From Euclidia mi (taxonomy: Eukaryota; Arthropoda; Insecta; Lepidoptera; Erebidae), in contig OX123182.2 of assembly GCA_944739405.2 (NCBI GenBank), forward strand, positions 21,897,326 to 21,961,325: DNA of 64,000 nucleotides, read 5' to 3'. The number at the start of each line of letters is the position of its first letter. Position 1 is the first letter of the stretch. A model generated the notes under the pieces. The model was not told the DNA's origin and ran no database searches. It was given only the letters and a program-made list of their open reading frames with translations. A program made the translations under genes and the position numbers. Below, piece after piece: positions 34,100 to 45,004 of the stretch.

Positions 34100-36482
34100 A
34101 TGTCACTAAAAGAAATTTGTGAAAGTGTTTTTGTGATGGATTGTATACGTAAGGGTAAGTAGTTATATTTTATTTCATTTTCAACATGGGAACTTCATTA
34201 TTTAGTCTTATAAAATGAAATGTTTGAATTTTCACCCACTTTTTTACTCATTTTTTCAAATTCATCGGTCAAATAATAACATGTCCCCACTTGTCCCCAC
34301 CGTAGAACCTATCATATACGATTCTCATAAGTGTCTAGTAGTTATACGTAAAAAAATTCATTGCGATATATTTGCACAACTAATTTTTATTTATTTTTTT
34401 CTTTCAACAGTTTTTACCGTCTCAAGAATGGATTTTTTCGAAGAATGGCTGAAACACCCGAAGGAAACGCGGAATGAGGAGCTCTTTCGGTTTATATCTT
34501 TGAGGTATAATTTTGATGGTGTTACGGAGCAGTCTCTGCGAGATATTAAAGTACTAATCTCAAGATATTCAACGAAATTTGCTGAAAAGTGTAGCAGCTG
34601 TGGAAGAAATCGAGAGCGATTCCTACAAAAGTATTCGACGTGGCTGGAGGGTCTTGACATATCTTTCGATGTGACCGTTTATTTATCTCTGCCAACTACA
34701 TCTGGAGAACCGGGACCCGGAAGACCTACTAAAGATTTTGAACATTCTAGTCTCAAAACGAAGAGACGACGTGTAGACGATCTATTACAGTCCAGAAGTG
34801 CTAGTGAATTAATTTACGCCGCTGAAGTGTCAGCTCGAATCTCGGGTCAGAGAAGTGTAGCACGTCAAATTAAAGATGTGACTAGTGATCCTTCAATAAC
34901 CAAGACCACGAGTGAAGAAAGTGCCCCCAGGAGTTTAACAAGTGAGGAAGCTTTAGCGTACTACGTTGATAGTAAATCAAGTAGCCATAGCTATAAGCAG
35001 ACTCGGAAGTGGAGTATTAAAGCTGGACATAAGGTGTTTCCGTCAATGTACAGTGTTAGAAAGGCTAAAATAGCCTGCTACCCGTCAGGTGAACAAATTA
35101 CAGTCAATGAAACGCATGCTGAAATCAAAGTTCAGGCAATTCTTGATAAGACTGCCGAACGTTTAGTTTCAGCACAACAAGAAGTTGTTCATAGTCTGTT
35201 ACCTTGCACGTCATTCACATTAATCAGTAAATGGGGTTGTGATGGAAGTTCCGGTCATAGTATGTACAAACAAAAATTCACTAATTGTGACGATAGTGAC
35301 GAGTTTTTATTTGTATTTTCTTTCGTTCCTCTTCAATTGAAAGATGAAAGTGGTAATATTGTGTGGCAGAATCCTCGGCCCTGTTCTACAATGTATTGTC
35401 GGCCAATAAAGTTTATCTTTTCTAAGGAAACGAAAGATTTTACGATTTCGGAAACCAATAAGGTTTTAGAAGAGATAAACGCTTTATTGCCGACAACCTG
35501 CAAGGTGATGGAGACCGAAGTATCTGTCACACATGTTATGCTTTTAACAATGATTGACGGAAAAGTTTGCAATGCTCTGACCGAAACTTCTTCCTCACAA
35601 AAATGTTTTATTTGTGGGGCAACTCCAACAATGATGAATGATCTGTCAAAAGAGTTTGCTGCGGACAAAGATAATCTTGGTTTTGGTTTGTCTACGTTGC
35701 ACGCTTGGATAAGGTGCTTTGAATGCTTGCTTCACATTAGCTATCGACTAAATATAAAAAAATGGCAGTTAAGAACAGCCGAAGACAAAGCTAGTGTGAA
35801 ACAACGTTCAGATGACATTAAAAAACGATTTAAAAGCGAAATGGGCTTGATTGTAGACAAACCAAAACCAGGGTTCGGTAACACTAATGACGGGAACACC
35901 GCGCGAAGATTTTTTGGAAATCCCGAGGCTAGTGCCGATATTACAGGGTTAGATGTTTCACTAATACAAAAATTTGGCATACTACTTCGCACTTTATCAT
36001 CGGGATATGATATAAATATTGAAAAATTCGTTAACTTAGCTCAAGAAACTAGACAACTTTATGTAAATCTCTATTCATGGTATTACATGCCCGCTACTGT
36101 CCACAAAATACTTTTGCACAGTGGCGAAGTAATTAGATCGTCCCTTCTACCTATAGGCCAGCTTTCCGAGGAAGCACAGGAAGCTCGGAATAAGGACTGC
36201 AGAAGATTTCGTGAGCACAACACACGAAAGCGATCACGGGAGGCTACGAATAGAGATTTACTTAATATGTTATTGATAACATCTGACCCTGTAATAAACG
36301 GTTTACGAGAAGTTCCTCGGAAGAAAATAGGTACGCTTCCAACTGAAGTATTAGATTTAATTGTCCCACCTAGCTGTAAGGAACAAAATGTTAATATGAT
36401 TTCTACTTTTCATAGTTCTGCCCCTCACGATCATGACTATTCAATGGATGATTCATCTGATGATAGTGATGATAATGAGTAA
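34100..36482 (+). CDS. Transib transposase (RAG1-like DDE recombinase), spliced
   Basis: Proposed exons are 34100-34154 and 34411-36482, joined in frame into 708 residues. The intron starts gtaagt and ends tttctttcaacag. The conserved body starts MDFFEEWLKHPKET at residue 25. The unspliced frame from 34215 would add an unconvincing leader. The enzyme would nick and hairpin DNA at CACTATG ends and insert the excised element. Visible features: CSSC; GPGRPTKDF with a basic KTKRRR stretch, resembling the GRP DNA-binding motif of RAG1; Asp296 in WGCDGSSGHS; Asp401 in MIDGK; C417-x2-C420; H583-x4-H588; Glu609 in QEARNKDCRRFREHN. These match the RAG1 catalytic D-D-E triad (D600, D708, E962) and zinc ligands in order; the D-D spacing of 105 is close to RAG1's 108. 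The C terminus is acidic (DDSSDDSDDNE). No stops or frameshifts. An active Transib is known from Helicoverpa zea. Exon 1 is inferred from splice signals only. Confidence 0.92.
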
Positions 36483-36700
36483 TAGATTTAGTTCTTAGAT
36501 ATTTTATGCATCTGTTATTAGATTTTATAGCGACGTCGAGGGATAAATCACTTTATAAAATGTTCAAAAGATATATTATACACATATGCCCGATAAATGT
36601 TTTTTTTTTCATGATACCAGCTCAAATGACAAACTGCCTTGAAAAAAGTACCAAAAACCTTATATCTTTGCTTATTAACCGCATCTAGACATAAAAATCA

Positions 36701-36706
36701 AATAAA
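36701..36706 (+). terminator. Polyadenylation signal AATAAA
   Basis: AATAAA about 220 bp after the transposase stop and immediately before the right TIR. Cleavage would fall in or just past the TIR, as in other compact DNA transposons. Confidence 0.5.
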
Positions 36707-36710
36707 ATAA

Positions 36711-36747
36711 TTTTGTCTAGCTAGCTTGTTCTAGACGAACCATAGTG
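36711..36747 (-). repeat. Transib right TIR
   Basis: Exact 37-bp inverted copy of 33879-33915, ending ccatagtg and followed by the duplicated cattg. Confidence 0.93.
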
Positions 36748-36989
36748 CATTGTTGTCGTTGTGCAAGAGGACGCTAAATACTTTTAACTTAAATTATTTT
36801 ATGCTGTTAATTCTGTTCAACAAATTTAAATTAAGGAGTGACTTAAATCAAACGTTACGCAAGTGGGCCTATAACTTAAAAAACTAACTTAACATAAACA
36901 GAATCGGATCCCAACTCGGCGTAATGCCATCTTGTGACACAAGATGGCGCTGATATTCTGTTGGGACCGTTTTTATAATTTTTTTTTTG

Positions 36990-37385
36990 GCTTTCTAATT
37001 ATATACCTCCGTTTTAATTACTTGTAAAAAGGTTGCCGGCCCTAAGCCCGGATGAAGTATGAAGGAGAGGTTAGAATTTAGAAAATTAAATAAAGTCAGT
37101 AACTACATCACTTATTATTTTCTTTCATTTTATTGTCTAAGGTTACCTACATCATAAGTGCGACAGAGAGAATGCGAATGCACAAAGCAGGATGGAAAAC
37201 TATCAATGAATTAGTGAATGGATTGTAAAATATGTCTATGATTTAAGTGAGATTTTCTACAATAAACAAATGATGATTTCTTTGTTATTTATAGATATTA
37301 TGAAATTCTTACATCACGTTTATGATAATAATGTCTTCGCTCATCTGTCCGTCGTTAAAGTATTTGTACTAATTAAAAAATAAGG
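36990..37385 (+). repeat. Inverted, diverged copy of repeat 'R' left part
   Basis: Reverse-complement relative of 8597-8990: cggatgaagtatgaaggaga, taagtgcgacagagagaatgcg, gagattttctacaataaaca and gtactaattaaaaaat at the end. The frame after ATGAAGGAGAGG is broken by stops here. Orientation is opposite to copies 1 and 2. Confidence 0.55.
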
Positions 37386-37914
37386 GTATATTTGTTTCTG
37401 AATTTCTGTCTGTGACATTGTAACTCCTAAAATAATGAATTTATTATGATGTGGTTTGTTTTGTTTGAAACCGGACTTAATCGATATCTTTATAAGCTGA
37501 TCTTGAACGCATTTCAATCCAAGTACAATTTGATCTACCTTTACTTAACAGTGGGTCACCGTAGTATATTTAAGGTCGTTTAACTCGACCAAAAATAAGT
37601 TGCTAAGCAATAATCTTTAATGAGGCCAAAGAGCCAAATATAAAGCAACCAAAGACCCGCGAAGCTTTACACGTTGGACTCTATACCATTATTATTAAAA
37701 TGGCTGTACATGTAAGGCTCTTACTACAAGTGAAAAGCTTAATGTGCTCTCGACTTTACCTGAAATTCATACTTTTCTCATTCTCTATATCAACTTGTCC
37801 CTCTCCTCCTCCCTCCTCTAGGCCATCTAACTATCGACACTCTTGATAACACAGCATTATTGCCGCAATCTGCAGCAGGATTCATACTATATTAAGTACG
37901 TAAGTCTGCCTAGA

Positions 37915-38003
37915 ACTGAGATACAGTTTATGCGAAATATGGTAATTATACTAATATGAGTTATTAGTATAATTACCATGTTTCGCATAAACTGTATCTC
38001 AGT
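37915..38003. repeat. 89-nt near-perfect hairpin, 42-bp arms
   Basis: The left arm 37915-37956 (actgagatacagtttatg...) and right arm 37962-38003 (...ataaactgtatctcagt) pair over 42 bp with one mismatch, around the 5-nt loop tgagt. Pairing stops abruptly outside the arms. No flanking duplication. It has the same geometry as the unrelated hairpin at 41532-41620. Confidence 0.9.
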
Positions 38004-41000
38004 CAGTGCATTTTGACAATACGTATGTATTTAAAAGATTGGTACAAATTGACAGACAACTGTCTCTCGCTTAACTTCTGCGAAGCAAATTTGAAAATTA
38101 TTGAGTAAGATCCAATCGCAAGTTAACAAGAATCGAAATACAAGATGTTTTGTACTCCTTTTCAGCGATTTTTTTTCTCAGAGACCTTGTGACTGTTATG
38201 TACGAAGCTGGTTATTGCTATGTAAGCTGTACCATTGATATTTCAGTGATGATATCATTTTAAACGGAAAAGACGGTTTGCTTTTGTTAAAGTTGATATA
38301 ATTCGTTATGTTTTGTTGTAGAGCTAATTAGATTTTATACAATACTTGTTTAGAATCGTGATACTCAATACTTTTTAGCACTATGTTTCGTGCGTTTTAA
38401 GTCTGTCGTGAACACGGAAAGACAAAGAGAAAAAACAGTTAAGTATTGTTGTGAAATGAGATTTAAGTTAGGTACCTACGTCCCTAACTTATATCAAAAA
38501 TTTCTAGTATTCTTATTGATGGTTTTTTTTTTTTTTTGGAACTTGTGTGATGGAGTCTTCGCGTCTTCTCTACTTTCCTATAAGGAAATTCTAAATAGCA
38601 TGAGGAGGGAAAAGGAGTTTGGACAAAGAGCTCGAGTATTAAATATATTAACCTTCTTCTAACTTTTCCTAAGACTGATAATGCAGATATGATTCTTACA
38701 TAGCTAGAAATATTATGGATACCTCAAATTTTGTAGTAATTTTCTTTACCCATTCACATTTACTAATAATGATACCCAATAAAACAACGATTCGAAGCAA
38801 TATCCTCTTTTGCGTGAACATTTTGGCCATTTCTAATATATAAAAATATTTTTGATGCTTACAAAGAAGGTTTTTCGCTCGCGTGTGAAATTGTTTTATT
38901 TTGTCCCAGGGACATTATGAGTATGTGAACAAAATCATGGCTAATGAGCGTTTCCGTTCCTAAAAATGCCATGTTACTTTTATCCTGAGGTCATTTCCTC
39001 TGATATTCTAAAACCAGCCTTATTTTTTTAAAGAGAGAGTTAAGGTGCAATTTTGTTTACAGTATCGTGTTGAAGTATTCTTGCAGTGCTGTATGTTTGA
39101 ATTTTGGCTGATTGTTGTTATATTCGAAAAATCTTTTTGTGTCCGTTATTTCTTGTTACAATAAGTGGGTGAGCTTAGTTTAATATTTCAAGCCCGCTCT
39201 GTATGACCAACCATTTTCAAGATGGTAGTTTGGAAATCTTGAGCAAAATTTAGTTGCAAAAATATTTGATTGAAGTTCGCTTCGCTATACTAGACACCGC
39301 GCTGCCTAAGAAAAATAGGTCCATAAATTGGTAACTCTTTATGATAGTGCAAACAAAAGCAACAAGACGCATGCGTGAAAAATTGTGTTATCAGCTGCTC
39401 AACTGTTACCCGCGTAAATGGGAAAATATTTAATCCTGTGGTCTAGTAGATAAGTTATTGGTCATAAATCGGTTTAGAAAATTCTTAAAAAAATACAATT
39501 CATTAAAAGCATCAATATATTTGCGTATAGGTTAGACGTACCGCGTAAGTTCCTTTATGAGAAAAATGCTGGGTAGGTATATTATCCAATGTCTAGTGGG
39601 TCTCATTTTCAGATGATGGTTTGTTTTATTATATTGTTTTGCAAATTTTTATTACAAATAACCAGAGAGGAAATAAGGTGCTTCCAAAACAGTACTTTCT
39701 GTTTCCATGCTACTCGTCCATATAAATTTAGTTAGAAATTATTAATTTGCAATGAATAATCGTGAAAACATTATCTATTTTGAATAAAACAATAATCTTA
39801 CACACTTAATTACACATATAATTAAACCATGTTTCTTGGGAAAGATGTTCAGTTTCTAACAACTGACATTTTTCACCATATTTGTAAAGGTATAAACATA
39901 AAATAATATAGAAATAGGTAAAATATATAATAAATAGGTTAGATAAAAGAAGTAGTAAAATATAACGTAATACAATAACTATAGATTCACATAATAAAAA
40001 TCTCAACTGCGGGGAAGTTGATTCTTGTACTAGCAGCAACACTGAATGGCGTTTTCGGTTTTTTGTAAAGGAGAACGGCAGATTTGGTACTTTTAGTAAT
40101 ATATGATGAATTATGTTGAGATTTGTACCGTTTTCATGTAATTATAATATTTTTCATGTAATTATAATATTTTAAAACATTTCATGTAATTATAATATTT
40201 TTAGAACTTTGCAAATGTATGAAAATCTAGTTTGGATAATTGTTACAATTGCAATAACTAAACTTGCAAATGTTAATAACAAAACGCAGTATTCGTAACG
40301 AAAACTTGCCATATGTAAAATAGAAACTGTTAAAAATCGATTTAGTTATATCAATTGTTATTCATATATGTCATTTTCGTATTCAAAAGCTAAGAACAAA
40401 TGTACTTTAATCAATAATAAGTATTGCACCAATCGGGACTGAACTGTGCAGTTATTATAAAGCATTCTTTAATTAATTAAACATTTTAACAAAATCGATA
40501 ATATTAATCGATAGAAAATAATGATATGGCAACATTTTATAGGCGGAACGAAAAAATCGTAAACAAACCGGCGAATATCAATGGCGTCTTTGTCATTTGT
40601 GACAGCCAGCTGTCATTAATGTCATAGGTAGGTAGTCACCGGACCTATCTACTTACAGTCTTTGCCTTTAGTAAAGTTCAAACAGAAATAACTTTTGAAC
40701 GCAAAGTTCTAAAAATCTGATAATTTAAACAGTAATTAAATATGATATTACCTATCAAATAAATACAAAAAGAGTGCCTACCATGCAGTCTCAGCTATAC
40801 GCATAGGCCGGTATCAAACACCCATACATTCCTGCCATTTGCCTTTATGTTGAAATTTCAAAATTATTCTTATCTTATAGATGGTATGTGATCCCAGAGT
40901 CCTTCTTATTTTTTGCTGAGTTATTTTTACACAGGATAAAAGCGCAACTTAGCATTGTACAGCGAATTATTAATATATAATTATTATATAATAATTAATT

Positions 41001-41531
41001 TGGTGCATATATCCACCTGACACATGGCTGTCAGTGTGACAGGCTCAACCATGGCGGTACGACATGGCTTTTTTGCCTCTTTTTACAATTATAAGGGCTC
41101 TGTCTAGTAGAACAGAGGGAGACCAATCATTTGTCTAGGAAGGTATATATACTTTTAACAAAAGAGTCTGTATATTTTGTGCGATTCCAAACGCTTGAAG
41201 GCATTGACCAATTTCAATAGAATTTACCAGTGACGATAAACCATACAAAAATATCTTCAAGCTTTTTTATATCGTTTATATTTCTGAGAATTGTTAAGAA
41301 AAAATATCTACTCCGATATTGACGAATATTTTTACAAGTGTATCGATAACTTTAAAATAACATCGTTGAATAACTTTAAAAAATGCTTTTATTTTTAAGT
41401 TATTTTTTGTGCAATTATTCTTATGTAGTTACTTTAAGGTCAAACGCACGGTTTCTTTATTCAGTAAGTACTACGCTATCATGAGTTTAGTTACTTACAT
41501 TAAGGAAAAGGAAGGTAAAAGCTGGCTCCCA
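38004..41531. other. Long stretch with no recognisable gene
   Basis: AT-rich. Frames at 38390-38662 and (minus) 39806-40042 are low-complexity and have no domain. The only structured feature is the 20-bp tandem repeat at 40131-40200. Confidence 0.5.
40131..40200. repeat. 20-bp tandem repeat
   Basis: ttttcatgtaattataatat occurs twice in tandem (40131-40150, 40151-40170) and a third time after a 9-bp spacer (about 40180-40200). Confidence 0.85.
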
Positions 41532-41620
41532 GACGAGAGATAGGTTATCATGGAATTCATGGATCCTGTTAGTGTACTACTAACAGGATCCATGAATTCC
41601 ATGATAACCTATCTCTCGTC
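41532..41620. repeat. 89-nt perfect hairpin, 42-bp arms
   Basis: The left arm 41532-41573 (gacgagagataggttatcat...) and right arm 41579-41620 (...ataacctatctctcgtc) are exact reverse complements over all 42 bases, with loop gtact. Pairing ends sharply at both outer edges. No coding sequence or flanking duplication is evident. Confidence 0.93.
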
Positions 41621-42137
41621 GGCTTCTTATCAAATAGTTAAAGGTCGTATATACTTACCTATTTTCTCGACAATAAAGAAGACCCACTACACTTAACACT
41701 AAGTCAGTACAAAAATATAAAATATTTCAGATTCAACTAGAATTGCTGATGAGTAACTTGAAAAGATAAACTCATTTTTTGACTTCATAATACACTTAAT
41801 ACACTTATCTGTATTGTAATAGTAGCTATGCAAATACCAAAACACAGTAAGACAAATTACTACTGTTGAAGCAAGTACGGCATTATATCAATTATCCTCG
41901 TTGGCAAAAAGTTATAGGTAACTAGGCCTTCATAAATATAAGTACGGTTAAGCCGGAACAATACTAGAGGTAAATCATAGTTCTTGGCTTATTTGAAACC
42001 TAGCCCTTTGATTGGGGTCCAGATCTCAGCTGCCGCGTATCCTAAAAGGCATAACTTGATTTATACGATTACGTCTTAAGCCCGACCTTTTAGGCTAGTT
42101 GTACACGATAAGAAACTATGACGAAGTAATTGTACTT

Positions 42138-42290
42138 CTTAAGTCTCAATTTTTGTTTTCTAACAAGAACTAGAGATACATATTTGACATAAGCTCCTTA
42201 TAAAAAATGTCTAATATGTATCTCTAGTAGCCAAATCCATGGATAGATTAAATATTGAGACCGACCGTAATTCTAGTCATCAAACTTCTG
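42138..42290. mobile_element. Palindromic MITE, second copy
   Basis: Shares the gacataagctcc..ataaaaaatgtc core and the right flank (ccatggatagattaaatatt, gaccgaccgtaa) with 25317-25833. The arms ctagagatacatatttgaca and the reverse of tgtctaatatgtatctctag pair over 20 bp with one mismatch. Confidence 0.55.
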
Positions 42291-42454
42291 ACGTAAAATT
42301 CTATTCTTTGGTGCAACCGGCAAAATAGAATTGAAATATATTAATACCAAAATATCATATGTTAACAAATCCATATGATACGCATATGTTAAAAGTCTAG
42401 AGCTGATTATGATGGAATTTGTGTGGCGGTTGACTGCCACGCCGGCGATATCTA

Positions 42455-42544
42455 GAGATGGGATTTTTTGTAATTCCTACAGAATCAAGCAGAAAAGGTT
42501 AAATTAAAGTAAAATATGCGGGCATAGTTGCGAGCGTCCTCTAG
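42455..42544 (+). repeat. Helitron 3' end fragment
   Basis: gggcatagttgcgagcgtcctctag, ending CTAG before T, matches the 3' end of the 26856-27062 element; the 5' part is diverged or missing. Confidence 0.5.
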
Positions 42545-42624
42545 TAGGTATACAACTGAGACAACTTTTCTCGACATTTCATTTATTAGGACTAACCTAT
42601 GGATAGACTGCTTTCCCTTGCGGC

Positions 42625-42730
42625 AGATTCATCATCATCCCCTCAACCGAAAGTCGTCCACTTCCTATCTAAGGGTTCCCCCAAGGTTCTTCACATAGAC
42701 CGATGTTGAGCCGCCCACATCCACTCATTT
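42625..42730 (-). repeat. RTE-type LINE 3' tail, minus strand
   Basis: tcatcatcatcccctcaacc, aaggttcttcacatagaccg and atgttgagccgcccacat resemble the RTE tail inside repeat R (9073-9165). Old and diverged. Confidence 0.5.
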
Positions 42731-43292
42731 CCCGAGATGCCAAAAGTTATTTCGAGAATTGAAATAATAGATATAATACATATAGACGCCTAGAGACACG
42801 CAAATGGCTGTAGGCAGTTACTGCTTTCATTACTGTAGCCCAACTGTGGAAACAAGTGGACTCACATGCGACGTTTCTAGTTAATGATTACATGTGTACG
42901 AGTTACTAATTACAAATTTTGTCGTCAACCTCACCAACTGAGCTAGTAACATGACGCATATGCATGATGCACAGCTAACCGATGAAATTGGCACCGCGTC
43001 CCCTAGCGGCGTATAATTGCAACAAAGCGGACCATGAACAGACGTGATACGCTATTAATTGCGCCTAAACGCGCGTGATTACGCCACTAGGAAGTGCCGC
43101 CGGCTAATCTAGCTCTTAATTAATGCACTGCCATGTAATACTGTGTATTGACAACGGTTGTGATGATGGAAGCTATGGAACTGATTTTGTGAACTGCTAC
43201 TGGTCTAGATTTACGTTTCCAAATTTTATATATAATTTCTCCGTTCATTTGTATTTCATTGAACTCCTCCTAAAGGACTCAACTATTTTTTA

Positions 43293-44265
43293 CAAAATTT
43301 TATTTATTTATTTATTTCTTTATGCACAAACATGGTGTACAAAGGTGGACATAACGCCATAAGGCATTCTCTACCTGTCAACCTTAAGGTGGTGCAGAGA
43401 TAACAGTGGTAGGTGCATTTTATTAAGTATAAATTTAAATACTAGTTATGAGGAAAAACAATAAAATAGTTATATACATAATAGGGATAAAATACATACA
43501 ATATATTATATACACCTAAATATACATACATACAATATATACATAAATACTTATAATAATGGATGAGATTGATGTGCTGATTCCTTCAATCTCTCAAAAA
43601 GAAGCTCTCGAACTTTCATTTTGAAAGCATAACGGTTGGTGGACAATCTGATTTCAGGAGGGAGTGTATTCCATAAAATAATAGACTGCACAACAAAAGA
43701 AGAGTTAATGAACCCAGTAGTGTGACTGGGGCAAGAAAGAAGAAGATTATGAGAAGAACGAAGATCTCTCTCATGGATAGAAGATAGATATTGGAAGTAT
43801 GAGGTGAGATAAGTTGGAGGGGAAGGGGACTTGAGAATAGAGAAGAGTGTAGTAAGATCACGCAAACACCGGCGTTGACGAATTGGTAACCATCGAAGTT
43901 CGGAACGATAAGTAGAGACGTGGTCATACTTACGAAGATTGTAAATGAATCGAATGCAGTTATTGAGAAGTCGGTCGTACTTATTGAGATGTTCTGCATT
44001 CAGGTCATAATAGCACACATCACCATAGTCGATTATGGGAAATATTAAAGCCTGCACAAGCATTGTCTTGGTCTTGGAAGGAAGGAAGTTTTTGAGGCGG
44101 TATAGTGCTCGAAGAGTGCCGGTGACCCTCTGACTAACATTAGTCACCTGGGCTTGCCAATCGAGAGTGGAATCGATGTACAGGCCCAGGTCTTTTACGG
44201 ATGCACTGTACGGAATGACTAAACCATTAAACATTACAGGAGGTAGAGTTTTCATATCCAATCTA
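43293..44265 (-). mobile_element. 5'-truncated LINE, same family as 18933-21748
   Basis: Minus strand. The 3' tail (aaataaataaataaa, plus-strand tatttatttatttattt near 43297) and 3' UTR (gaatgccttatggcgttatg) match the 21650-21748 end of the other copy. Only the last ~240 codons of ORF2 are present, so it is a short truncated insertion. Confidence 0.78.
43551..44265 (-). pseudogene. LINE ORF2 C-terminal domain
   Basis: Open for about 238 codons from LDMKTLPP to the stop. It includes LDWQAQVTNVSQRVTGTL, FPIIDYGDVCYYDLNAEHL, NNCIRFIYNLRKYDHVSTYR, LRWLPIRQRR and a final LPPEIRL segment. It is closely similar to the C terminus at 20698-21405. This region follows the RT active site and carries no catalysis of its own. 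No frameshift is seen, but the RT and endonuclease are missing. Upstream residues in the open frame (to 44327) are not LINE-like. Confidence 0.75.
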
Positions 44266-44489
44266 TGCAATAATAAGAGAGAAAATAATAAGAGAGAAAA
44301 AATAACATGTGTAGCAGTTAGGGACACCTATCAACTGAATTTCTTAAAACAGCCATCCTCTGGACTAATTCGTATATGCAACTTATAGAACATCCAAGCT
44401 AGTGGTTCAATTATCAATAACAATTATTAACCCGGCTTAATGAGCTCACAGCATTTGGCAATGCTCTACTATTTCTTAAATGTTTATAA

Positions 44490-44585
44490 CCTTTTCTGTG
44501 GGCAGGTCAAGATCGGTTTGTGTGGAGAACCCTGGGGGAGACCTATGTCCAGCAGTGGACGTCTGTATGATGATGATGAGCCTTT
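44490..44585 (+). repeat. RTE-type LINE C terminus and tail
   Basis: Encodes RSVWRTLGETYVQQWTSV then stops with a (gat)n tail, the usual end of RTE polyproteins in moths. Only about 30 codons remain. Confidence 0.65.
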
Positions 44586-44996
44586 TTTATAATAATACGT
44601 AGTTATGTGATATAATTATGGAAAATAAAATTTAAATACTCATAGCTTTACAGATCAATTGCGAAGTGATATGGAAAGCAAATTGTAAGTCGTATAACAC
44701 ATGATTAGCTTATAACATAAAGAACAATTTAATTTACACAAGTGAGAAAGCGAGAACCAAGGAAGTAATTAAACAGACTTGAATAATCTGAACTAGAATA
44801 ATTGTCGCCGGGGATTACATTAATAGGACACCACTACGATTAACTCTAGGATATCATCTATGCCTTGTTCTCATTGCTTCTTTCTATAAAATAATTATAC
44901 ATGTAATAATAGAAAGTGTTTGTTGCTTTCAACGCGGTATTAATATTATAAAACTACTAATCAGTTGAAGGATTTTTCTTCACAATTATATTTGTA
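44586..44996. other. No recognisable gene
   Basis: AT-rich sequence; nothing supported. Confidence 0.5.
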
Positions 44997-45004
44997 ATTA
45001 TTTT

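Larger units (their letters stand above)
33879..36747 (+). mobile_element. Intact Transib DNA transposon (RAG1-related)
   Basis: 2869 bp. Perfect 37-bp terminal inverted repeats (33879-33915, 36711-36747) begin CACTATGG, fitting the Transib CACWATG heptamer that resembles the V(D)J signal heptamer. A 5-bp duplication (cattg) flanks it. The interior holds a single transposase gene with a short first exon, a 256-bp intron and a long uninterrupted second exon, plus an AATAAA just inside the right TIR. No second gene resembling RAG2 is present, so this is Transib and not ProtoRAG. It inserted into the older long-TIR element. With both ends and the gene intact it may be autonomous. Confidence 0.93.
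32486..36872. mobile_element. Long-TIR element hosting piggyBac and Transib insertions
   Basis: Left end aggcccacttgcacaacg and the reverse complement of the right end (aggcccacttgcgtaacg) match at 16 of 18 bases. Further in, both arms carry a second ttgcacaacga motif (about 32563 left; reverse strand near 36763 right), so the inverted arms are about 100 bp and diverged. Without the Transib the element is about 1.5 kb. No transposase of its own is visible. A target duplication is not clear. Confidence 0.6.

Noticed and set aside
34215..34427. Upstream start giving a 755-residue Transib protein
   Set aside because: The extra 71 residues are AT-driven and cross a good splice acceptor at 34410; the conserved body begins at 34428, and a spliced first exon at 34100-34154 joins in frame.
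33879..36747. ProtoRAG (RAG1 plus RAG2) cassette
   Set aside because: There is only one gene between the TIRs and no kelch-like RAG2 partner frame on either strand.
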